Under the pieces are notes generated by a model that had not been told where the DNA came from, searched no databases, and saw only the letters and a list, made by a program, of their open reading frames with translations. Of a stretch of 64,000 nt of DNA, positions 56,895 through 64,000 are shown piece by piece. The DNA is from Sclerotiophoma versabilis. Taxonomy: Eukaryota > Ascomycota > Dothideomycetes > Pleosporales > Didymellaceae. The DNA is taken from contig JAAROD010000014.1 in the NCBI GenBank assembly GCA_012274445.1, positions 1,233,001 to 1,297,000 of the forward strand, written 5' to 3'. Position 1 is the first letter of the stretch. The number at the start of each line of letters is the position of its first letter. A program made the position numbers and the translations under genes.

Positions 56895-58333
56895 ATGACG
56901 TTCCTAATGCATGAAAGATACAGTCAAAGACTCCTCGTTATACCTGCAACCCATCCTCGTAACGAACAGACAGTAAAGCATCCCGACAGCAGGCTGGAAT
57001 TGGCAGTTCATGACTATCATGTGTTCAAAACTGATGAATCTGCCTTGACACTCGTATTCACTCATGGAACTTCGTTTAACAAAGATCTGTGGCATTTGAT
57101 CATAGACTTTTTGATTACAAGCGAGGAGCTTCAAGGTCTGATCAGAAGGGTGGTTGCGATCGACGCCGTGAACCACGGTGATAGTGCCTTGTTAAACAGA
57201 GACAAACTCGGAGCGTGTGCTTTCTGGCCCGATAATGCATATGACATTCTTACAACAATCCAAGCACTTGGGCTTTCACAGCCATTGGTTGGCATTGGGC
57301 ATTCTTTTGGCGGAGGTATAATGTGCGTTATCCACTTCCAACAGAGCAGCTGACTATATATACTGATACCTTGACCAGGGCTCACGCAGCTTTGATATCC
57401 CAAAGCAGCTTCGCTGCTACCATTCTTATCGATCCGATCTTGTTCGTGATGCCGAAACAAGACATGATGGCCGCAAATGCGGCTCTGCGCAGGAAGATTG
57501 AATGGCCCAGCTTGTAAGTGAAACAAGCTTGTTCAAAACGTCGACTTTTTCTTTGGTATGCGAAGGCGGTGCTGACATGACGGGCTCAGAAAAGAAGTTC
57601 AAAACTCATTCTCAAGAAGTAAAGGTCTTGCGGACTGGCACCCGAGACAAAGACAGATATATGCAGTATGTACGGAGTAGTCCATAAATAGTTGATGGGT
57701 ATCCTTGGATTGCAGTTAACTATTTTCTAGGAGAAGGGCACAATGACTGTGTCTGCTGTGGGGCAGAGACCATTTCGAAAGCTAAAGACGCCGAAAGAAC
57801 AAGAGGCAGCGACATACATGTGCGTCCCCACGAATACTTTTTGCAACATGTGACTGACCTCAAGAAACCAGAGCCGCGCCTTTGCCTGGGCTTTTGAATT
57901 TAATTAAACACTCAAAAGGCCATCAAAGCTTTATACTAGGTGGTAGAAGTGAAGTCCTGTAAGTCTTATACTTCGTGAAGCGCAAAGATAGGGGTTCCTC
58001 TCTTTAGAGATTGGGCATCCTTTTGAGTTCCATCTAACCCGACACATCGGCAGAGATCAATCACAACGAAACAAGATATACGCAGCGGTAGGAAACGACA
58101 AGGTCATTCATTTGCTCGACAATGCCGGGCATCTTGTAGGTCTTGATTCAGCGACGTGTGAGAAATCGGCTGATGACGCTGATAGATCCCTATGACGCAC
58201 CCTTTTGAGCTTGGTGGGTGCTATCCAAGACACCTTTTCTTGCTTAGCTGACGTCGATGTAGCGCAGCTCATCAAACAACAGTTGCTAAAGATATCTGGA
58301 AATGGTCGAGGACAACTCTCACACAAACTATAA
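56895..58333 (+). CDS. Alpha/beta hydrolase, multi-exon, probable HKL terminus
   Basis: Exons 56895-57322, 57379-57513, 57590-57665, 57731-57819 and 57872 to about 57950 join cleanly. One junction at about 57940-58007 is unresolved. The next exon runs to about 58139 and the last is 58248-58333. Seen: oxyanion-region FTHGTSFNKDLW, nucleophile elbow GIGHSFGGG, an acid-loop candidate in FILGGRSE, and the catalytic His in NAGHLV. The last exon ends LSHKL; HKL resembles the peroxisomal PTS1 tripeptide but is not canonical. Lipase/esterase-type hydrolases of this kind act in clusters as thioesterases or ester hydrolases; the substrate is unknown. A mutated splice site could make it inactive. Confidence 0.65.
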
Positions 58334-58670
58334 GTGCGTGAGAGGGAGTGTGTACATGGTAGTGTGCGACAGAGCAGCTGAGCAAACTCTTGAGTGAAGT
58401 ATAAATCTTCTCGTGACAAATGCATCTGGGTGTTAATAACGTTCAGAAATTAGGATGGGGTGGGGAGCGGGACTTTGGTACAAAATAGTGCGGGGCCTTA
58501 TTTGCGGGGAGACTGCCGAGGCATCGGTATCCTGGAAACCCACCTAAATCATCGCTAGTGCCGGCATCGTGGCGGATCGTTAGATTAAAGGAGCTGTCAC
58601 GCACCTGCCACACCTTCAGAATCCTTCTTCTTGGATATCATGCACCGGATCCATTAACGCTCGTACTAAC
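58334..58670. promoter_or_regulatory. Upstream region of the Zn2Cys6 regulator
   Basis: The 337 bp between the hydrolase stop and the regulator start hold no ORF. No specific binding site could be assigned. Confidence 0.35.
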
Positions 58671-61223
58671 ATGGCATCTCAAGACTCTGAATTCTCATCC
58701 ATTCCAGATCGTATGACACAGCAGTCAACCGAGGACAATCGCGGGACCTTGAAACGAAAGCGTGCAAAGTATGCTGTGCGTGCGTGTCATTATTGCCAAA
58801 GACGCAAAATCAAGGTATGCGCCTCTCATAATCGGGGAACCATCCCCTTCACTAAAGAGGCCGATGACTGAAAGACTTGCCAAAGTGTGATGGCGCAGAT
58901 CCATGCGGCCCATGTCTCCACCGCGAGCAGCCATGCCAGAGGTCGGATGGAGACGCGGATGACGGCAAGCACCGTCCAACATCTGAGAACACTGTATCCG
59001 AGTAAGTCATAGCACATGGAGCCTGCATCTTCTCGTCTGCTTGACATGTCAGCTAGTCCAATGATCAGCTTTCTGCTTCGCCGTTTGGTACAGCTGGAAG
59101 AGCGACTCGAGCGCCCAAATACCATCAACGCTGGCCAGCAGCCTGAAAAAACACTCGAGCCTGCTATGCAGCAGCTAAAAAGCCCACAAGCCTCAGACTC
59201 GCCAGCAGCGTCGCTGTCAAAACGTATGCGGGAGAGCAAAGGCGTCATGTGGGATGATGGCTCACCATTTGCTGGTGAAATATCTGTGCGATACGGCCTC
59301 GAAATAATGGAAGACCGACTCAGCAGACTAGGTGTCAATCGCTTTGATCCGTCCTCGAGTCCGCAGATACAACCTTTGACGCCCGCTATTCGACCGAGTA
59401 CGCCAGAGCAGAGGAGCCTAGATGCACAAACCTGCTGGAGGCGCAACGGAAATATGCGACAGCTCTTGGATTCCCACGGTCTTATTTTCCGGCAGGAAGA
59501 GTGGAGAACTCAACTAGCGACGTATTTGGCCGAGGTTCATACGCTGTACCCATTTTTGTTTCCTCCTTCCCTCTGGGATACCTTCGATCACCTATGGGCA
59601 TCCTACTCCCTCCGCACACCTATGCGGGTCGGCTCAGATCAGAATTTAGAGCTCCGGCTGGCCATCTTCTTTCTCTGCCTGGCGACAGGTAGATGCACCA
59701 CGGCTAATCGCAAGCAAAACGAGGCACGACATAGTGCAGGATGGAGTCTTTACTGTGTCGCCAATGAAATCATTGGGGATGTCCTATATTTATGTGGTAA
59801 CTCCTCCTCATCGATGCTACAGCTTCAAACTCTGTGTGCAATGGTATGCCTTGGCACTCGTCAACCTCCCAAACTCCCCATATTAACGGCTCTGTAGGTC
59901 GTCTACCTGTTTCGTCTAGACGCGAATGAGAGGGCGCAAAACGTACTTGCTCTGGCAATATCACATGCCCATGCCCTAGGCATCAATCGAAGCTCCAAGT
60001 TAGAGAAAATGACCATATTCGAAGATGAATCGTTTCGCAGGATCTGGTGGTGTATATATGTTCTGGACAGACGCCTCTGTCTTGAGACTGGTCGCCCATT
60101 CCTTGTCCTGGACATGAACACTGATGCAGCTTTACCATCTGATGTTGACGAAAGCTGGATGTCGAGGCATCAAGATTCGACTGAGCGTTCAGCTAATTTG
60201 GACCCTGCGGCGGTTCCTACGCCTGGCGAAGTCCAGTCGTCGCCAGTAGCATATTTGAAAGCAATGATAGGCTACTCACGCATCTGTGGCAAAGTTTGGG
60301 AGGCTATGTATGCTGCACCTGTTGCGAAGCAGCCTTTGAACAATATACTTCGCGATTATGTGGAGACTTCCCTAGATCAGTGGCGCCAGACCCTACCAGC
60401 TGCACTCACGTGGACCGAACCACAGTCGCATTTTTTGAGCAACTTTCGCGCCGACTCAAGGACTCGCCAGCGCTTCGTACTCCACATGGTAAGTTATATC
60501 GCACGCTTCCGCCAACACTCCGTCAAATTCTCACCGATGCAGAGATATCACTACATGAAACTAATGATACGAAAACCTGCTTTGCAGCAGGGCTTCAAAG
60601 ACCTCGACCGCAATATCACCTGTATCGGATTAGCGGAACTCATCATATCAGGCTTCTTGAGGTGGCACGAGGAACTAAGGATCCTCGAGTTTCCTTATGT
60701 TACATATCTACTCGGTGCGACGATGGCCTCCCTGAGCATTCTTATCAGCGAGCCCTCGCTGCGTGAAGCTCATATAATGCCCATCATTTCTGCTGCCGAA
60801 TTGTTGAAAAGGTCCTGTTACCAGAGTTGGGTTTCTGGAAAGACAACACGATCAATCGCTCGCGTATACAGCCTCGTACAGTCTGTGCGACAATTTGAAA
60901 GAGGCTCCACTCCAGGCGGATTCGCGCCTTTGATGAGCACTTCGCTAAGTCATTCGAGTTTAGCACCAGGGGCTCAGGGAAATACGATGCCGATGGAAAC
61001 AATCGTAAAAAGCGGTGAGACTCATCAGCATGAGCCGCCTTTGTTGACACTCGACCAAGAAGGTTTTGGGCTACTACCTGACTTCATTTGGCCAGATCTG
61101 CATATGGAAGAATTTGATTTTGAGACCTCTTTGAGTCACAAGGACATGAATGAAGCAACCACAGATACATGGCTAGATAGCCTATCCTTTGCGCCAATAG
61201 TTCCGCCCTCGCATGTTGCGTAG
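58671..61223 (+). CDS. Zn2Cys6 transcription factor with fungal_trans domain
   Basis: Five exons (58671-58814, 58886-59001, 59057-59843, 59898-60488, 60543-61223), introns 54-71 nt, give 772 residues. The binuclear zinc cluster is complete and exact, CX2CX6CX5CX2CX6C (CHYCQRRKIK joined to CDGADPCGPCLHREQPC), split between exons 1 and 2, with a basic stretch before it. A short coiled coil follows (LLRRLVQLEERLE). The fungal-specific middle-homology domain spans about residues 250-560, with HALGINRSS and RRIWWCIYVLDRRL. The fourth intron (54 nt, GTAAGT to TGCAG) lacks a stop and keeps the frame, so it is easily missed; splicing gives LHMRYHYMKLMIRKPAL, which fits the family. Its position between hydrolase and ligase suggests local control of the cluster. 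Confidence 0.9.
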
Positions 61224-61486
61224 ATGATGATAAACACGAACCAACGTCGCATTATACCAACCACCGTCCAATCTCGTTTGGCTTGGTGGACGACCACATT
61301 AAGCTCATAAGATAGGACCAGAATAGATAGGACTAGAACAGATAATTGATACAATGAATTGTAACTCTATATGTCTCAACTTGGTTGTCTTCTTCACTCT
61401 TGTACTGGTTGTTATAATTTGCAGCCATCTATCCGAAGGTCACAGCCACGCTAGAGATACAATTGATAACTGTTTCCGAGCCGTTA

Positions 61487-63423
61487 TCACAATTTCGAGT
61501 GACGTTGAGTCACAATATCAAGCACGATTGCCGCTGCGGCCGATTTGTCTTGTTTTGCTGGCAGACAACGGCGCAATACCTTTCCCGAGGGACTTGCCAC
61601 GGTGATGTGAGTAATCAGGTCTGCTCAATGCAGGAATAGAGACGTACTTTCTAGGTATGGCACCAATAACATGAATGCCGCCGAGCAGACGCTTGTAATG
61701 AGCAACGCGCGTTTCAACGTAACCTCGAATGTTCTCGATTAGCCTGACATGCAAGTTTGGCGGCTGGTCAGTTGTAATGTAACCAACGGGATACTCTGTA
61801 GCTTCAGCTTCGACAGTTATTCCGCATACTGCGGCATCTGTAACATCTGGATGGGTCAAGAGCAGGGCTTCTAGCTCGGCTGGAGCGACCTGATTACTAG
61901 ACGTCTGTCAACCTCTCGATCCGAAATTGAGCAGAACAACGCACCCTTTCACTTTAATAAGCTCCTTCAAGCGATCGACGAGGAAGACAAAGCCTTGATC
62001 ATCCACAAATCCCACATCTCCTGTCATGAAGAATCCATCTTTCGTGGTGGCTTCTATGGCCTGCCCCTGACCCACGTATCCGTGCATTATGTTTGGGCCG
62101 CGGATCCATAGCTCTCCCGGTGTACCTCTCTTGACATCTGGTATTGATTTAACACAATTCTGATGCTCGTATTCTGGCAGAACATACCCGCTCCCTGAGC
62201 ATCAACTACGCGCATTTGCATATTCGGAAGCAATCGTCCAATCGTTCCACGGACGTGGGCTTCGTCCTCGCGCTGAGAGATCACGGACGGGCTAGCTTCG
62301 GTACATCCATACCATTGCGTAACGACGCAACCTATGCGGTTGCATAATGCATCGGCTAGCTCAGGTTTCAGCGGAGCCGCAGCATTCATGAGGCATCTGA
62401 CCGAGGAGAAATCGGCTTTTACCGTCAAAGGGCTGCGTAATATCGCCATAGCTATTGGTGGTACGACGTTCACATGTGTAACTCTATCTCTGCGGATAGA
62501 ATGCAAAAGTTTCGGGAGATCGAAAGAACGGAACACCACGATCGGGGCACCATGGCAGATGTATTGGATGCAGAATCCGCCAAGCCCAAGGATGTGAAAG
62601 AAGGGAACAACAAGTGTAAAGACTGTGTCCGGTTGGTACATTTCTGCAAGGCAGCGACCTTGTTGTAGGACGTTCGAGACGACATTCCTATGGGTTAGCC
62701 GTACCCCCTTAACAAGACCCGATGTTCCTGAGCTAAAGCAAATGAAGGCCATATCTGACGCGATATTCACTGGGCCTCGGCAATATATCTGGTAGTGCAA
62801 GGCATACTCAGCGCGAGCGAGGATGTCTAAAACAGAATGAAAAGGATGTATCTGACTCTGTCCGTTGAGGATGTGCAGTTCCGGCGTCATGAGCCCGTCT
62901 GTTAGATGCAGAGCTGCCTTCAAGCCGTCTAGAAGCTCCCCTTCGACGAGTACAATTCTCGGCTTTGCTAGATTCAACGTATGGCATAGTTCCTGCATAA
63001 GACATAAGTAAACGCCCAACTTCTGAGTCAGATAGACTGCGCACCTCAGCCGTATACGCTGGATTGAAAGCAGAGACGACGCCACCCGCAGCCAGTATTC
63101 CGTGTACAATGATTGGATAATATGTCTGCGAGACAAGTTAATACCGCTACAAATGCGAGTGGCAGTCGAAAATCAACCGTATTGTAGGATAAGTACGCCA
63201 CAACATCGCCAGGGGCAACATGTAACTCTCTCTGTAAGAAGCCAGCAAACAGCCGAATCTTGTCTCTTAAACTTTCGTATGTATAAACCACTTTTCCTGA
63301 GTACCCGTCGATAATTGCAGGCTTGTTTCGACTGCTGTCCTTCAAGTTGTGATCGAGCACAAGGGTAGTGATATCCACCTCGGGAATGGTGAAACCCTCG
63401 TTGTATGGGGACTTGTATAACAT
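61487..63423 (-). CDS. 4-coumarate-CoA-ligase-like acyl-CoA ligase, SKL terminus
   Basis: Six exons (63423-63178, 63125-63045, 62992-62188, 62137-61945, 61896-61648, 61592-61487), introns 48-55 nt, give 559 residues, the usual length. Adenylate-forming motifs are all present: SSGTSGLVKG (about residue 196), QWYGCTEASP, GELWIRGPN, TGDVGFVDDQGF, DRLKELIKVKG, QVAPAELE and PRNPSGKVLRR with the catalytic Lys. The enzyme activates a carboxylic acid with ATP and joins it to CoA. The C-terminus RHSKL is a PTS1, predicting a peroxisomal site. The last exon shifts frame relative to the longest ORF, so simple ORF calling loses both the SGKVLRR motif and SKL. It is convergent with the regulator and divergent from the PRISE reductase. 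Confidence 0.9.
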
Positions 63424-63764
63424 GATGTGATCTATGAGTTTTGTTTTCTCAAAGGTCTTCGCTCGTGCATGAAGCAGTTATAAGTAGCGGAGAGCAATGC
63501 CCACATATGTTTTCGTTATTGCGATTGACAGATGGAACAATCGCCCCGAAAGGAACAAAGGCTGGGCCGAGATTAGCTGCGAAAAGCATGCGGGTGATCA
63601 TCAGATTCCGCGATTTCCGCTCATTCCGTTAGGCAGAGATACGGTACACAAAATTTGAAAGGCCACCTGCACGCTTCAATTAACCAGTAACGCCCAGTAC
63701 TATGTGAATAAAAGAACATAGCCCTGCAAGACGCTTTCAGGCAGCTTCCGAAACAAAAATCGCC
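63424..63764. promoter_or_regulatory. Shared divergent promoter of ligase and PRISE reductase
   Basis: 341 bp separate the two divergent start codons, enough for a shared bidirectional promoter. No element was identified with confidence. Confidence 0.45.
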
Positions 63765-64000
63765 ATGTCGCCACTTCCACGTCGAGTTGCTCTGGTCACC
63801 GGCGTCAATGGCGTCTCAGGAAACGCTATCGTTGAGCACCTCATTCGTCAGCCCAGATCCGAATGGTCCAAGATTGTTGTCACCTCTCGTAAAGCATTGC
63901 CAGTACCCTGGCATGATGATCGCGTTGAATTCTTTGCGCTGGATCTTCTCTGGCCTCAAGATCGAATTGTTGCTGCCATGAAGCCATACTGTTCAGACGT
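63765..64000 (+). CDS. PRISE-type short-chain reductase, cut by the window end
   Basis: The first 78 codons of an atypical short-chain dehydrogenase: RRVALVTGVNGVSGNAIVEHL carries the NADPH-binding turn in the form GVNGVSG typical of PRISE (progesterone 5-beta-reductase/iridoid-synthase-like) enzymes, followed by WSKIVVTSRKAL with the NADPH-selecting Ser-Arg, and VEFFALDLL. Such enzymes reduce enones or carry out related reductions. The rest lies beyond 64000. It belongs to the cluster by position. Confidence 0.75.
   Translation, partial: MSPLPRRVALVTGVNGVSGNAIVEHLIRQPRSEWSKIVVTSRKALPVPWHDDRVEFFALDLLWPQDRIVAAMKPYCSD

Overview
The window is nuclear DNA of a filamentous ascomycete. Genes carry many 44-76 nt GT-AG introns with CTAAC or CTGAC branch sites, and the gene set is typical of Pezizomycotina: APSES factor, DUF3433 protein, quinate-permease-type transporter, Zn2Cys6 regulator, spherulin-4. 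AT-rich, CG-depleted islands suggest RIP. Pleosporales/Dothideomycetes is my best guess, from gene content only. Exon models were built by eye; each one reported with a length closes in frame.

Layout. 1-4 kb: an ADP-ribosylglycohydrolase and a spherulation-specific family 4 protein. 4.9-13.9 kb: one long minus-strand gene for a Thr/Ser/Val-rich repeat protein, about 20 exons and at least 1413 residues in one frame. The frame closes only if seven of its introns are nested [D1]-type stwintrons, where an internal intron interrupts the donor of an external intron after its first G. This is the most unusual structure in the window. 16.6-18.3 kb: secreted type-B carboxylesterase. 20.4-21.5 kb: enoyl-reductase-like gene broken by a single TAA. 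22.2-30.2 kb: membrane proteins, including a 1148-residue protein with a cytochrome b561-like C-terminal half. 32.6-37.8 kb: an Mbp1/Res-type APSES-ankyrin factor divergent from a LYR-motif protein, then a GNAT acetyltransferase. 38.9-43.2 kb: a 1370-residue tandem DUF3433 protein. 44.7-51.1 kb: quinate-permease-like transporter, PTS2-type peroxisomal 3-ketoacyl-CoA thiolase and an MFS transporter.

53.2-64 kb looks like a specialised-metabolism or aromatic-catabolism cluster cut by the window edge: salicylate-hydroxylase-like FAD monooxygenase, a small ABM-like protein, an alpha/beta hydrolase, a Zn2Cys6 regulator, a 4-coumarate-CoA-ligase-like enzyme, and a PRISE-type short-chain reductase. 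The monooxygenase and the ligase both end in SKL (peroxisomal PTS1) and the hydrolase probably ends in HKL, so a peroxisome-housed pathway is suggested, with CoA activation by the ligase, ring or chain oxidation by the monooxygenase and local control by the Zn2Cys6 protein. The product is unknown.

AT-rich tracts at 31.6-32.2 kb and 52.2-52.6 kb are almost free of CG and probably mark RIP-degraded repeats. I saw no rRNA, tRNA, CRISPR or intact transposon.
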